NCBI GenBank assembly: GCA_030066135.1
Contig: JASJCD010000003.1
Span: 1-39,324, forward strand
DNA from: Desulfobacterales bacterium
GTDB lineage: Bacteria > Desulfobacterota > Desulfobacteria > Desulfobacterales > UBA5852
DNA: 39,324 bases
Direction: 5' to 3'
Of the stretch, positions 1 through 9,206 are shown one piece after another (positions within the stretch are counted from its first letter, which is position 1; every line of letters begins with the position of its first letter). The position numbers and the translations under genes were made by a program. A model generated the notes under the pieces. The model had not been told where the DNA came from, did not search any database, and worked only from the letters and a program-made list of their open reading frames with translations.

Positions 1-2
1 CC

Positions 3-1034
3 GGTATCCAGCGGCAGACCCTTGATGCCATGTACGCCGCCGTGCGGGAATGCATCGATCTGCCCCGGGAATTTTTGAGGACCAAGGCGGCGGCCATGGG
101 GCGGCCGCATATCGCTTTTTTCGAACGCGAAGCGCCCCTGCCGATCGCCGTCGCCGGCCCCTTGAACTGGAAGCGGGCCGTCGAGCTGGTGGAAGGCGCC
201 TTTACGGACGTCTACCCTGCGTTGGGCAGGCATTTCCGCCGGATGCTCCAAAATTACTGGATCGAAAGCGAAGCCCGGCCCAACAAGCGCCCGGGCGCCT
301 TTTGCACCCGCTCCAAGCTCACCGGAGAGCAGCGTGTTTTTATGACGTTCAACGGGACCCTGGGCGATGTCACCACCCTGGCCCACGAAACAGGCCACGC
401 TTGGCACGGGCACCTGCTGTCGCGATCGCGCCCCTGGTCCCAAAACTATCCAATGACCCTGGCGGAGACGGCGTCCATCTTTGCGGAGCACGTCCTGGCC
501 GAGGGACTCTACGCCCGCCCCGAATTCGATGACGACCGGAAACTGGCCATGCTCGACGAAGATCTCAGCGGCATGGCCGTTCTCCTGCTGGACATCACCA
601 CGCGGTTTGACTTCGAGTCGGCTTTTTACGAAGAACGCCAGCAGGGTGAGCTTTCCGTTTCGCGTTTCAAGGAACTGATGGTGGCTTCCCAGCGGCGGAC
701 CTACGCCGACTGTCTGGCAGCGGGCGGCGAAGACCCCTATTTCTGGGCCTCCAAACTGCACTTCTATATCAGCGGTCTTTCTTTTTATAACTTTCCCTAT
801 ACCTTCGGCTATCTTCTCGCCCGAACCCTGGTAGCGCGCTTCCGGGAAGAAGGCCGGACCTTTCTGCCCCGCTACGAAGCACTTCTGGCGGCCTCGGGCG
901 GTGATACGGTCGAAGCGGTGGTGGCCCGGACCCTCGAAGCGGATATCACCCGCCCGGCATTCTGGCGGGCGGCGATTCAGGGCCTGGCGGTCGATCTCGA
1001 ACGCTATCGTGGACTTTTACCCGCCCGCACCTGA
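3..1034 (+). CDS. Oligoendopeptidase F-like M3 zinc peptidase (C-terminal part)
   Basis: The frame is open to the left edge, so this is the C-terminal part of a longer gene; an internal ATG at 30 is not a convincing start. The product is a zinc metallopeptidase of family M3 that cleaves oligopeptides in the cytoplasm. The HEXXH zinc motif reads HETGH and is encoded at 384-398. A conserved glutamate follows about 25 residues later in MTLAETASIF, which fits the third zinc ligand of the family. The rest is the helical C-terminal part typical of PepF-type enzymes, and no signal peptide is visible in the part seen. It ends in a clean TGA with no following gene for about 220 bases. The family assignment is firm; the substrate cannot be read from the sequence. 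Confidence 0.88.
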   Translation, partial: GIQRQTLDAMYAAVRECIDLPREFLRTKAAAMGRPHIAFFEREAPLPIAVAGPLNWKRAVELVEGAFTDVYPALGRHFRRMLQNYWIESEARPNKRPGAFCTRSKLTGEQRVFMTFNGTLGDVTTLAHETGHAWHGHLLSRSRPWSQNYPMTLAETASIFAEHVLAEGLYARPEFDDDRKLAMLDEDLSGMAVLLLDITTRFDFESAFYEERQQGELSVSRFKELMVASQRRTYADCLAAGGEDPYFWASKLHFYISGLSFYNFPYTFGYLLARTLVARFREEGRTFLPRYEALLAASGGDTVEAVVARTLEADITRPAFWRAAIQGLAVDLERYRGLLPART

Positions 1035-1256
1035 GTCATCCGGGACTAGAGGATTCGTCTGCTAAAACGGCCAGGGGCCTCGTCGGCCGGTTGTCATTCG
1101 CCGGAAGCCGTGGTAGGGAGCGAATTCAAAATGCCTAAAACACAAAAGGGTGTTTATTCGTTGCCGTTCCAAAGCCTGCCCCTGCGCTCGGAGGATCGGT
1201 TGCGCCTTGCGCGTCCGGCACATGGATAGCGGCCCAATGTCAACTGGAGGATTTTA

Positions 1257-2474
1257 ATGCCCGCAACACTCAACCATTTAAACTACTACCGCCTTCCCTG
1301 GAACTACAGCGACAACGGCATATCCTGGCTGGAGCCGACCACGGACTGCAACCTGCGCTGCGAAGGCTGCTACCGCGATCCCAGCGGTCCCGGGCACAAA
1401 ACGCTGGAGGAGGTTCGCGCCGATCTGGAGGTTTTCAAACGCCTGCGCAAGAGCGATTGCATGAGCATCGCCGGGGGGGACCCATTGGTCTATCCGCACA
1501 TCGTCGAGACGGTGCGGATGATCCGGGAGATGGGTTGGAAGCCGGTGGTCAACACCAACGGTCTGGCCCTGGACAAACCCATGCTCAAGGCGCTCAAGGA
1601 GGCCGGGGTGTTCGGCTTCACCTTTCACATCGATACCAGCCAGAAACGCCCCAAGGTCAAGGCCACCACCGAGCGCGAGCTCAACGAACTGCGACTTCAC
1701 TTTGCCCGCATGCTGGACGAAGCGGGCGGGATCAGCTGCTCGTTCAACGCCACCATCACGGACCGCACCGTCCGTGAAATTCCAGACATGGTGCGCTGGT
1801 CCCAGCAGCATGCCGACATCGTGCACACCATGGTCTTCATCCTTTTCCGCTCCCCTGATCTGACCGGCGAGTTTGACCTGGTGGTCAACGGCGAGAAGGT
1901 CAGCTTTGGCGAGACCTACAAGAATCCGGAATGGGGCGGCCAGCGCCCGCTGATGGCGGCGGACGCGGTGGAACAGATCCGCGGGGCCGATCCCCTCTAC
2001 GAACCCTGCGCCTATCTCAACGGCACGGCCCGGCCCGACTCGCTCAAATGGCTGCTGGCCAACCGGATCGTCCACCAAGGCGAGGTCCTGGGCTACATGA
2101 CCCCCCGCATCATGGAAATCATTCAAACCTTCACACACCTCTTCACAGGGACTTATCTGGCCTATGCCACGCCCAAAAGCACCTCCCGGGGCAAGTTGAC
2201 AGCTACGGTCGGCTCCCTGATCAGCACCGGCATGTGGCCCACCCTGTACCGACTGATCAAGAGTATCGTCAAAAATCCCAAGAGCATCGTGCGCCCGGCC
2301 TACGTTCAGAGCATGATGATCATCCAGCCGGTCAACTTCGAGCCCGACGGACGGCAGGACATGTGCGACAGCTGCCCCGACATCACCGTTCACGAAGGCC
2401 AGTTGGTCTGGAGCTGCCGTCTGGAAGAGCTGAACCAGTTCGGCGCTTTTGTGACCACCGTTCCCAAGAAATAA
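1257..2474 (+). CDS. Radical SAM protein with extra C-terminal cysteine motif
   Basis: The 405-residue protein has the radical SAM cluster motif CNLRCEGC (C31, C35, C38), which binds a [4Fe-4S] cluster and S-adenosylmethionine. A GGDP segment near residue 83 corresponds to the SAM-binding GGE-type motif. Past the core barrel, residues about 240-360 form a region unlike the short SPASM enzymes I know. The C-terminus then carries C370-x2-C373 and C387, which could ligate a second cluster. The start at 1257 is preceded by GGAGG at good spacing. A Rho-independent terminator follows the stop, so this is probably a single-gene unit. I do not recognise the substrate. No precursor peptide or pathway partner is adjacent, so a role in peptide, lipid or cofactor modification would be a guess. 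Confidence 0.85.
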   Translation: MPATLNHLNYYRLPWNYSDNGISWLEPTTDCNLRCEGCYRDPSGPGHKTLEEVRADLEVFKRLRKSDCMSIAGGDPLVYPHIVETVRMIREMGWKPVVNTNGLALDKPMLKALKEAGVFGFTFHIDTSQKRPKVKATTERELNELRLHFARMLDEAGGISCSFNATITDRTVREIPDMVRWSQQHADIVHTMVFILFRSPDLTGEFDLVVNGEKVSFGETYKNPEWGGQRPLMAADAVEQIRGADPLYEPCAYLNGTARPDSLKWLLANRIVHQGEVLGYMTPRIMEIIQTFTHLFTGTYLAYATPKSTSRGKLTATVGSLISTGMWPTLYRLIKSIVKNPKSIVRPAYVQSMMIIQPVNFEPDGRQDMCDSCPDITVHEGQLVWSCRLEELNQFGAFVTTVPKK

Positions 2475-2493
2475 GCGCTCATAAAAAGGAGCC

Positions 2494-2534
2494 GGGGGCG
2501 CAGGCGCGATTTGGACGCCCTGCGCCCTTTTTTT
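2494..2534 (+). terminator. Rho-independent terminator after the radical SAM gene
   Basis: The left arm GGGCGCAGGCG (2496-2506) pairs with CGCCCTGCGCCC (2516-2527), with one bulged C, across a 9-nt loop. Seven T residues follow at 2528-2534. It lies 20 nt beyond the stop codon of the radical SAM gene. Confidence 0.85.
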
Positions 2535-2619
2535 ATCCGGCCGGGCACCGCTTGGCCAATCACCATCCCGCCGCTTCAAGCTTCTCGCGCACCCGCATCA
2601 AAAATTATCAAAACATGTG

Positions 2620-2647
2620 TTGATTAATATCATTTCATTACTAAAAT
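2620..2647 (+). promoter_or_regulatory. Candidate sigma-70 type promoter of dnaK
   Basis: TTGATT (2620-2625) and TAAAAT (2642-2647) are separated by 16 nt in a distinctly AT-rich stretch of about 100 nt upstream of dnaK. I saw no CIRCE-like inverted repeat here. The call rests only on similarity to the sigma-70 consensus; a heat-shock sigma factor could use another site. Confidence 0.4.
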
Positions 2648-2716
2648 ATAAAAATAATATTTAATAATATTTGTGATTGAGGAACGATGTCACTTCCATT
2701 AATCCGGGAGGAAATC

Positions 2717-4642
2717 ATGAGCAAAGTCATTGGAATCGATTTGGGTACGACCAATTCCTGCGTGGCGGTCATGGAGGGCGACGAACCGCGCGTCATCACC
2801 AACAGCGAAGGCGGGCGCACGACCCCGTCCATCGTGGCCGTCAGTGACGGAGGCGACCGCCTGGTGGGGCAGATTGCCAAGCGCCAGGCCGTCACCAATC
2901 CGGAACATACCGTTTTCGGTGTCAAGCGCCTTATCGGGCGTAAGTTCCAGGCCCCCGAGGTGCAAAAGGACAGGGTTAACCTGCCCTACCGCATCGAGGC
3001 GGCCGACAACGGCGACGTGCGCATCAACCTGAAGGGCCGCGCCCACAGCCCGGCCGAGATCTCCTCTTTCATTCTTGGGGCGATCCGCAAGGCGGCCGAG
3101 GACTATCTGGGCGAGAAAGTCACCGATGCGGTCATCACCGTGCCGGCTTATTTTGACGACAGCCAGCGCCAGGCCACCAAGGATGCCGGCAAGATCGCCG
3201 GTCTCAACGTGTTGCGGATCATCAACGAGCCCACGGCGGCGTCTCTGGCCTACGGGCTCGAAGGACAGAAAGACCGCAAAATCGCGGTCTTCGACCTGGG
3301 CGGGGGGACCTTTGACATCTCCGTCCTGGAGATCGGTGACGGCGTTTTCGAGGTCAAGGCCACCAACGGGGATACCCATCTGGGTGGGGAGGATTTTGAC
3401 CTGCGCCTGATCGACTACCTGGCCGAGGAATTCAAAAAGGACCAGGGGATCGACGTGCGTGGCGACAAGATGGCGTTGCAGCGGCTCAAGGAGGCGGCCG
3501 AAAAAGCCAAGATGGAGCTCTCCGCGGCCATGGAAACCGAGGTCAACCTGCCGTTTATCACCGCCGATGCCGGCGGCCCCAAACACATGAACGTCAAGAT
3601 CTCGCGGGCCAAGCTCGAAGCCCTGGTGGCCGACCTGCTGGACAAACTGGAAGGCCCCTGCCGCCGGGCGCTCAAGGACGCCGGCCTTGACGCCGGCACC
3701 ATCGACGAAGTCGTTATGGTGGGCGGGATGACCCGTATGCCCGCCGTTCAGGCACGCGTGAAAGAAATCTTCGGGCGCGAACCCCACAAGGGGGTCAATC
3801 CGGATGAAGTGGTGGCCATGGGCGCCGCCATCCAGGGTGCGGTGCTCAAGGGCGACATCAAAGATGTTCTCCTGCTGGACGTGACCCCGCTTTCGCTGGG
3901 CATCGAAACCCTGGGGGGCGTCATGACCCGCCTGATCGCGCGCAACACCACGATTCCGGCCCGTCAGAGCCAGATCTTCTCGACGGCCGAGGACAATCAG
4001 CCGGCCGTTAGCGTGCACGTTCTTCAGGGTGAGCGCGAGATGGCCACCGACAACAAGACCCTGGGACGCTTCGAGCTCACGGGGATTCCTCCGGCCCCGC
4101 GGGGAATCCCTCAGATCGAGGTGGCCTTCGATATCGACGCCAACGGCATCGTGAGTGTTGCGGCTAGGGACGTGGCCACCGGCAAGGAGCAGTCCATCCG
4201 AATCACGGCCTCAAGCGGCTTGGATTCGGCGGAAATCGACCGGCTCGTAATGGAAGCGGAGATGAATGCCGACAGCGACCGCCGCAAGAAGGGTCTGGTG
4301 GATGCGCGTAACGAGGCCGATGCCCTGGTCTACACCACCGGGCGAACCCTGTCCGAGCTGGGGGACAAGATCGATGCCGGCTCACGTCAGCAGGCCGAGG
4401 CGGCCATCGCCGGCCTGAAGCAGGCCATGGCCGGCGAGGACACCGCCGAGATCCGCCGCCTGTCGGACGAACTCAAGCACATCGCCCACCGTCTGGCCGA
4501 ATCGGTCTACGGCGCCGCCGGAGGTGCCGCGGGCGGTGGTCATGGTCAGGGCCAGACGCCCAGAGGGCCTCAGGCAGGGGCTTCGGACGGGTCCCCGGGA
4601 GCTGACAATGTGGTGGACGCCGAGTTCGAGGAAGTCGCCTGA
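2717..4642 (+). CDS. dnaK: Molecular chaperone DnaK (Hsp70)
   Basis: This is a 641-residue Hsp70 chaperone that binds unfolded polypeptides in an ATP-dependent cycle with DnaJ and GrpE in the cytoplasm. The ATPase domain shows GIDLGTTNS at the N-terminus and the phosphate motif GGGTFDIS. The interdomain linker [13 protein letters not shown] leads into the substrate-binding domain, followed by a helical lid and a Gly/Ala-rich tail ending in EFEEVA. Length matches the family (about 640). The frame is open to an ATG at 2687, but the ATG at 2717 is preceded by GGGAGG at proper spacing and begins the conserved MSKVIGID sequence. Neither grpE nor dnaJ is adjacent, so this copy stands alone. Whether it is the only dnaK in the genome cannot be judged from the window. 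Confidence 0.97.
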   Translation: MSKVIGIDLGTTNSCVAVMEGDEPRVITNSEGGRTTPSIVAVSDGGDRLVGQIAKRQAVTNPEHTVFGVKRLIGRKFQAPEVQKDRVNLPYRIEAADNGDVRINLKGRAHSPAEISSFILGAIRKAAEDYLGEKVTDAVITVPAYFDDSQRQATKDAGKIAGLNVLRIINEPTAASLAYGLEGQKDRKIAVFDLGGGTFDISVLEIGDGVFEVKATNGDTHLGGEDFDLRLIDYLAEEFKKDQGIDVRGDKMALQRLKEAAEKAKMELSAAMETEVNLPFITADAGGPKHMNVKISRAKLEALVADLLDKLEGPCRRALKDAGLDAGTIDEVVMVGGMTRMPAVQARVKEIFGREPHKGVNPDEVVAMGAAIQGAVLKGDIKDVLLLDVTPLSLGIETLGGVMTRLIARNTTIPARQSQIFSTAEDNQPAVSVHVLQGEREMATDNKTLGRFELTGIPPAPRGIPQIEVAFDIDANGIVSVAARDVATGKEQSIRITASSGLDSAEIDRLVMEAEMNADSDRRKKGLVDARNEADALVYTTGRTLSELGDKIDAGSRQQAEAAIAGLKQAMAGEDTAEIRRLSDELKHIAHRLAESVYGAAGGAAGGGHGQGQTPRGPQAGASDGSPGADNVVDAEFEEVA

Positions 4643-4715
4643 CGATCGGCCGGTTAACCGCCTCCCCACGGTCGGTATCAGGCCGGGGGGGCGGCGACCC
4701 GGCGCGCGATGGGCA

Positions 4716-5057
4716 CTAGTCGGTTTTAATGATCTTCAAGCGGCGAAGCAGCCAGGGAAGCAGATAGAACCATTGGAAATAGCCCAGGCTGGTCATCAAT
4801 ACCCACAGGGAAAGCGCCAAATAGTAGGTTCGGGTGCTCTCGTCTGCGCCCGCTTCCGGGAAAAACCAAACCAGCGCCTGGATGAGGTAGATCGCCAGGT
4901 AACCCGAAGGAAAACTGACAAGCGTCATCAGTCCCATGAAGCCGGCCAGGGATTCCCCGCTGAACGACCCCCGGCCGAAGAAGCTGAGACCAATGCCGAA
5001 GCAGGCCAGAAGCCATAAGGATTTGATGAGCTTGAACCGTTGTCGCCTGATTTGCAT
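4716..5057 (-). CDS. Small membrane protein of unknown function
   Basis: The product has about 113 residues, with a short basic N-terminus and three hydrophobic segments: one around LWLLACFGIGLSFF, a longer one through GFMGLMTLVSF to ALVWFF, and one at YLALSLWVLM to WFYLLPWLL. A basic tail follows. I recognise no family. It lies directly downstream of the HD-domain gene on the same strand, with a gap of 25 nt, so the two are probably cotranscribed. The frame also allows a TTG start at 5075, only 7 nt from the upstream stop. Neither start has a strong ribosome-binding site, and ATG 5057 is chosen because ATG is the more common start. Confidence 0.6.
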   Translation of the reverse strand: MQIRRQRFKLIKSLWLLACFGIGLSFFGRGSFSGESLAGFMGLMTLVSFPSGYLAIYLIQALVWFFPEAGADESTRTYYLALSLWVLMTSLGYFQWFYLLPWLLRRLKIIKTD

Positions 5058-5082
5058 GCTATGACTTTCTGTCAAAGCGGCT

Positions 5083-5664
5083 TCAGGCTGTCGTGCCTTT
5101 GAGGCCGATGGCGTCAGCCACTTCCCGCATCCCCGTGATCGTATCGGTGATCAGTTCGCCCAGCTCCACATCCAGCATGGCCGCGCCCTTTTCGATGATG
5201 CCGCGGTCCACACCGGCGGCGAACCGTTTGTCCTTCCACTTTTTTTTCACCGATTTGGCCTTGAGATCCATGACGCTCTTAGAGGGGCGCACCAGGGCCG
5301 TGGTGGCCACCAGGCCGGTGAGCTCGTCCACGGCAAACAATACTTTTTCGAGCGCGGACAGCGGCTCGATGTCCGTGCAGATGCCGTAGCCGTGACTGAC
5401 CACCGCCCGGATGATAGATTCGGGCCAGCCGTTCTGCTTTAAGATTTCCTCGGTTTTGCGACAGTGCTGATCCGGGAACTGTTCATAGTCCAGATCGTGA
5501 ATCAGGCCGACAAGGCCCCACAAATCTTCGTCTTCGTCGTATTTGCGGGCCATGAAACGCATCACGCCCTCGACGGCCAGTGCGTGTTTGATCAGGCTTT
5601 CGCTCTTGTTATAGGTCGTGAGCAGTTCCCACGCCGCGGCGCGGCTCGGTATCGCGTCAGCCAT
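5083..5664 (-). CDS. HD-domain metal-dependent phosphohydrolase
   Basis: The 193-residue protein has the HD superfamily arrangement: H27, then H56-D57 in LIHDLDYE, H91 and a distal D113 in FAVDELTG. These residues would bind the metal ions that hydrolyse a phosphoester, often a nucleotide. The protein is a compact single domain without membrane segments. The first ATG at 5670 lies directly against GGGAG, whereas the ATG at 5664 has that sequence about 6 nt upstream, so 5664 is taken as the start. It heads a two-gene unit with the small membrane protein and is divergent from the cyclic-nucleotide-binding gene. The substrate is unknown. Confidence 0.8.
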   Translation of the reverse strand: MADAIPSRAAAWELLTTYNKSESLIKHALAVEGVMRFMARKYDEDEDLWGLVGLIHDLDYEQFPDQHCRKTEEILKQNGWPESIIRAVVSHGYGICTDIEPLSALEKVLFAVDELTGLVATTALVRPSKSVMDLKAKSVKKKWKDKRFAAGVDRGIIEKGAAMLDVELGELITDTITGMREVADAIGLKGTTA

Positions 5665-5746
5665 GGCCATCTCCCTTCACGCGCCCTTCACACCAAGAAA
5701 TGTTTTTATTTAGCGCGAATTTTCTGATATTGGTTTAAATATCCGT

Positions 5747-5758
5747 GTGATATATCAC
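5747..5758. promoter_or_regulatory. Perfect 12-bp palindrome GTGATATATCAC
   Basis: GTGATATATCAC is a perfect palindrome 30 nt before the start of the cyclic-nucleotide-binding gene, in the divergent region shared with the HD gene. The half sites (GTGA/TCAC) resemble those of CRP/FNR-family regulators, but the gap between them is 4 nt instead of the usual 6. A role as operator is therefore only suggested. Confidence 0.35.
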
Positions 5759-5788
5759 CAACCCCTCTTCCCGGAGCGTTTGTAGACC

Positions 5789-6268
5789 ATGGACCCCAAT
5801 CTGTCAAAAGCGATTGTCGATTTTTTCCTGGGGATACCCATCTTCAGCCGCATGAACGCGGAGGAAGTCAAACTGGTGGCCAAACACATGAACGTGATCG
5901 AGCTGCAGCCGGGAGAGACGCTTTTCGAAGAATCCGACCGCGGCAGTTTTATGTGTTTCATCGCTCACGGCACCCTGGACGTCATCAAACAACCCGGTGT
6001 CGGCGACCAGGAAATCACCATTACCACCGTGCGCCAGGGGCAGTCCATCGGTGAAATGTCGGTCATCGAAGACCTTCCCCGTTCGGCCACCATAAAGGCC
6101 CGGGAAAACACCAAGCTTTTCATTCTCTCCCAAGCGGCCTTTGACCATGTACTTGCCAAGCATGCCCACATCGGCATCAAACTGCTCAAAGGCATCACGA
6201 TCCTGTTAAGCAACAACCTTCGCAAGACCTCCAGCCGCCTGGCCGACTACATGCTGCCCATCAGCTGA
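5789..6268 (+). CDS. Stand-alone cyclic nucleotide-binding domain protein
   Basis: The 159-residue protein is a single cNMP-binding (CRP-type) beta-barrel domain flanked by helices. The phosphate-binding cassette reads GQSIGEMSVIEDLPRSATIKA, one residue longer than 20; its key glutamate (in GEMS) and arginine (in PRSAT) are both present, so nucleotide binding is plausible. No helix-turn-helix follows the barrel: only about 30 residues (KLLKGITILLSNNLRK and so on) remain. It is therefore unlikely to be a DNA-binding CRP homologue and more likely a regulatory module acting on a partner protein. A terminator follows the gene, so it is transcribed alone. The partner and the ligand are not evident. 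Confidence 0.85.
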   Translation: MDPNLSKAIVDFFLGIPIFSRMNAEEVKLVAKHMNVIELQPGETLFEESDRGSFMCFIAHGTLDVIKQPGVGDQEITITTVRQGQSIGEMSVIEDLPRSATIKARENTKLFILSQAAFDHVLAKHAHIGIKLLKGITILLSNNLRKTSSRLADYMLPIS

Positions 6269-6357
6269 TCGGGTGTGCCCGCAGAACGATCAAGCGCCTG
6301 CTAAACCCGCACGTCGATTGGCCGATAACTTAAAGGTCGGTCATATCCCGAAAAATA

Positions 6358-6389
6358 CGCCCCGTCCCTTGATGGCCGGGCGATTTTTT
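6358..6389 (+). terminator. Rho-independent terminator after the cNMP-binding gene
   Basis: CGCCCCG (6358-6364) pairs with CCGGGCG (6376-6382), with one mismatch. Six T residues follow at 6384-6389. It lies about 90 nt beyond the stop codon. Confidence 0.65.
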
Positions 6390-6459
6390 ACTATAAAAAA
6401 GTTTAAGGCGTCAGCTTGATGCCAATCGTTTGGGTAGAGCGACAAGGGAGCGGCTTCGC

Positions 6460-7068
6460 ATGGGTATCAGGGGTAAAACGTATGGGCTTCAGCTCGTGGG
6501 CCTCGGTCTGCTGGCCGGGTTGATCCTGACGGCACTCGCACCCTTACCTGCCCACGCCGATATCTACATGTATCGCGACGCCAACGGTGTCCTGCATTTC
6601 ACCAACGTGCCCGCATCTTCCAAATATCGTCTCTATATCCGCAGCAGCAAACCCCGTTTCAATACCCCGCCCGGCAATAAAAAATACGACGGCATCATCA
6701 AGGATGCCGCCCGTCGTTACGGTGTCGATTTCTCCCTGCTCAAGGCCATCATCCGCGCGGAGTCCAGTTTCAACCCGCTGGCCATATCGCGCAAGGGCGC
6801 CCGCGGTCTGATGCAGATCATGCCGGAAAATTACAAGACCCTGGATATCCAGGATCCCTTCGACCCCCAGCAGAACATCATGGGTGGGGCACGCTATTTC
6901 CGCACCCTGCTCGACCGCTACCAGGGTAAAGTGGCCCTGACGCTGGCGGCCTACAACGCAGGCCCCACCGCGGTGGACCGCTATCGCCGTATCCCGCCCT
7001 ATGTCGAAACCCAGGACTACGTCGAGAAAGTCCTGCGCTACTACAAGCACTATAAAAACAACACCTGA
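6460..7068 (+). CDS. Secreted lytic transglycosylase with DUF4124-like domain
   Basis: The 202-residue protein starts with a signal peptide (hydrophobic core about residues 8-30, cleavage near AHA-D), so it acts in the periplasm. Residues 35-52 (DIYMYRDANGVLHFTNVP) match the DUF4124-type beta segment often placed before transglycosylases. Residues about 75-195 are an SLT domain that cleaves the MurNAc-GlcNAc bond of peptidoglycan. E101 in RAESSFNP is the expected catalytic acid; GARGLMQIMP and ALAAYNAGP are the other family motifs. An upstream TTG at 6430 is possible, but ATG 6460 has AAGGGAG about 9 nt before it and begins directly at the signal peptide. The gene converges with glgB, leaving a 54-nt gap. 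Confidence 0.92.
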   Translation: MGIRGKTYGLQLVGLGLLAGLILTALAPLPAHADIYMYRDANGVLHFTNVPASSKYRLYIRSSKPRFNTPPGNKKYDGIIKDAARRYGVDFSLLKAIIRAESSFNPLAISRKGARGLMQIMPENYKTLDIQDPFDPQQNIMGGARYFRTLLDRYQGKVALTLAAYNAGPTAVDRYRRIPPYVETQDYVEKVLRYYKHYKNNT

Positions 7069-7122
7069 TCCCGCGCCATTTGTCCGTATTCATGGGCGGC
7101 CTTCGCAATTCGCAGGCCTTAA

Positions 7123-9171
7123 TCAATCGTCTTTCATAAGCACCAGGGCCGTACGGCTCGGCAGGTAGAGGCTCAGCCGGGCGGCTGAACGGCCGTCGGA
7201 TTCCGCGTCCGTCAAGGTCAGATGTTCCTGTTCCGGTGCCAGCCGGCCATGGCCGCCAAAGGCGGGATCGTCGCTGTTCAGGATCTGCCGGTATTTTCCG
7301 GGTGGCGCCGGGATAGCGTAGTTCGGTCGGGATTGCAGGGGATGGAAGTGAAACACGAAGATCAGCCCCTGGCGTTCGAAAGCCAGCACCTTATGCGCGT
7401 TGTGCTCGAACAGATGGTTGGCCCAGGGGGCCTGCATGAAGCGGTATTTTTTTTCCAGCGCCAGCATGGCCCCGTCGAATAGCGCCAACTGGCTGTATTT
7501 CAAATCCGGATTGTCCGCCAGATGCCACTGGCGGCGGGCATAGCGGTAGGACCATTGATTGCCCTCCCGGGGAAAATCGATCCACTCGGGATGGCCGAAT
7601 TCGTTGCCCATGAAGGTGAGATAGCCGTGCCCGGCCGTGGCCAGGGTCAACAGCCGGATCATCTTGTGCAGGGCCATGGCCCGGTCGATGGTGATGTCCG
7701 GATCGTCGCGGTGCATGTGGTCATACATGGCGGCATCGGCCATGCGGAAGATCAGGGTCTTGTCGCCCACCAGGGCCTGATCGTGACTTTCGGCATAGCT
7801 GATGGATTTTTCCTCGGCCCGCCGGTTGGTCAGTTCGTGCCAGAGGGCCCCCATGGACCATTCTTCGTCGGGGGTGTCCTTGGTCAGGCGAATCCAGTAG
7901 TCGGGAACCCCCATGGCAAAACGATAGTCGAAACCCACGCCGCCTTCGGCCGGGGCCAGCGCCAGACCGGGAAGACCGCTGATGTCTTCAGCGACGGTAA
8001 CGGCCGCCGGCCGGAGTTCATGGATAAGTTCATTGGCCAGGGCCAGATAGGCCACGGCGTCCTCATCCACGTTGGGGCTGAAATAGTCGTCGTAGCTGGT
8101 GAATGCTTTCTCGAGACCGTGGTCTAGGTAAAGCATGCTGGTGACGCCATCGAAGCGGAAACCGTCGAAATGGTATTCTTCCAGCCAGAAGCGGCAGTTG
8201 GACAGCAGAAATTGCCGGACAGGGATTTTGGCGTAGTCGAAGCAGCGTGAATCCCAGGCATGGTGGTGCCCCCGCGGACCGTCGTGAAAATACTGGTAAA
8301 GGGTGCCATCGAAACGGCTGAGCCCTTCCACCTCGTTGGCCACGCTGTGGGAGTGGACCAGGTCCATGATGATGCGCAGCCCCAGACCGTGAGCGGCATC
8401 CACGAGGTATTTGAGGTCTTCAGGGCTGCCGAAACGCGATGATGCCGCATAGAAGCTCGATACCTGATAGCCAAAGGACCCGTAGTAAGGGTGCTCCTGG
8501 ACGGCCATCAACTGTACCGTATTGTACCCGGCTTCGGCGATACGCGGCAGGATCCGGTCGGCGAATTCGCGGTAGGTACCGATGCCTTCCTGTTCCTGGG
8601 CCATCCCCACGTGGGATTCATAAATTAAAATCGGCGCCGGCGGCGGATTGAAATCCCTATGGCGCCATTGATACGGCTCCGGCGGGCACCAGATCTGGGC
8701 ATTGAAGATAAGGGTTTGCGCATCCTGGACCACGCGACGGGCGTAGGCGGGAATGCGGTCGCCCGCCCCTCCGGGCCAGTGGACCCGGAGCCGGTAGAGC
8801 ATGCCGTGTTCGAGGCGTTCCGCCGGCACCGTGATTTCCCACACCCCCTCCTGGTCCGCGGCAGGCGCAAGCCGCCACTCGGGCTGTTCCTCCCAGCGGG
8901 TGAAATCACCAACCAGATAAACGGCCGTGGCATTGGGTGCCCATTCCCTGAAGCGCCAGCTCGCCGGCGAGCGATGCAGCCCATAATAGTGATGCGCGCA
9001 GGCGGCCGTCGCCAGTTTTTCGCCGGGCGCAACCAGATCGTCCCGCCGCCGCCGCAGCAACCGCTGCCGGGCTTCCAGGCCCTGCTTGTAGGGTTGCAGC
9101 CAGGGATCGATCTGCAGAAGCTTTTGGATGCGGCGGTTTGTCGCGGAATTCGGGGCTGTTCCCATGGGCAT
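7123..9171 (-). CDS. glgB: 1,4-alpha-glucan branching enzyme, eukaryotic type (GH13_8)
   Basis: The 682-residue protein transfers alpha-1,4 glucan segments to make alpha-1,6 branches in glycogen. A CBM48-like domain (about residues 70-165) precedes a GH13 barrel. Catalytic regions: DLVHSH (270-275), FRFDGV with nucleophile D341, AEDISG with acid/base E395, and ESHDQALVGDKT with H463-D464. That last string, the later KMIRLLTLATAGHGYL and the FMGNEFGHPEWIDFPR segment are hallmarks of the eukaryotic/plant branching enzymes (GBE1 type), not of the E. coli GlgB type. The length also fits GBE1 (about 700). It is the last gene of the glycogen unit, 35 nt after glgA. Two ATGs lie two codons apart at the start; the first is used. 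Confidence 0.95.
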   Translation of the reverse strand: MPMGTAPNSATNRRIQKLLQIDPWLQPYKQGLEARQRLLRRRRDDLVAPGEKLATAACAHHYYGLHRSPASWRFREWAPNATAVYLVGDFTRWEEQPEWRLAPAADQEGVWEITVPAERLEHGMLYRLRVHWPGGAGDRIPAYARRVVQDAQTLIFNAQIWCPPEPYQWRHRDFNPPPAPILIYESHVGMAQEQEGIGTYREFADRILPRIAEAGYNTVQLMAVQEHPYYGSFGYQVSSFYAASSRFGSPEDLKYLVDAAHGLGLRIIMDLVHSHSVANEVEGLSRFDGTLYQYFHDGPRGHHHAWDSRCFDYAKIPVRQFLLSNCRFWLEEYHFDGFRFDGVTSMLYLDHGLEKAFTSYDDYFSPNVDEDAVAYLALANELIHELRPAAVTVAEDISGLPGLALAPAEGGVGFDYRFAMGVPDYWIRLTKDTPDEEWSMGALWHELTNRRAEEKSISYAESHDQALVGDKTLIFRMADAAMYDHMHRDDPDITIDRAMALHKMIRLLTLATAGHGYLTFMGNEFGHPEWIDFPREGNQWSYRYARRQWHLADNPDLKYSQLALFDGAMLALEKKYRFMQAPWANHLFEHNAHKVLAFERQGLIFVFHFHPLQSRPNYAIPAPPGKYRQILNSDDPAFGGHGRLAPEQEHLTLTDAESDGRSAARLSLYLPSRTALVLMKDD

Positions 9172-9206
9172 TGATCCCGCCAGGTTGTCTTATGGCCGGC
9201 CAGGGA

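Noticed and set aside
1035-1256. RNA gene or promoter between the peptidase and radical SAM genes
   Set aside because: Short weak hairpins only (for example AAACAC/GTGTTT near 1140-1155); nothing reaches a standard I can support.
1278-2579. 433-residue open frame on the minus strand opposite the radical SAM gene
   Set aside because: It is a GC-driven shadow: the plus-strand gene has clear motifs, a ribosome-binding site and a terminator, while the opposite frame shows no recognisable domain.
2699-4018. 439-residue open frame opposite dnaK
   Set aside because: Antisense reading of a strongly conserved gene, a common artefact in GC-rich dnaK genes.
7069-7122. Bidirectional terminator between the transglycosylase gene and glgB
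   Set aside because: Only a 5-bp GGCCT/AGGCC stem is visible and no T tract follows.
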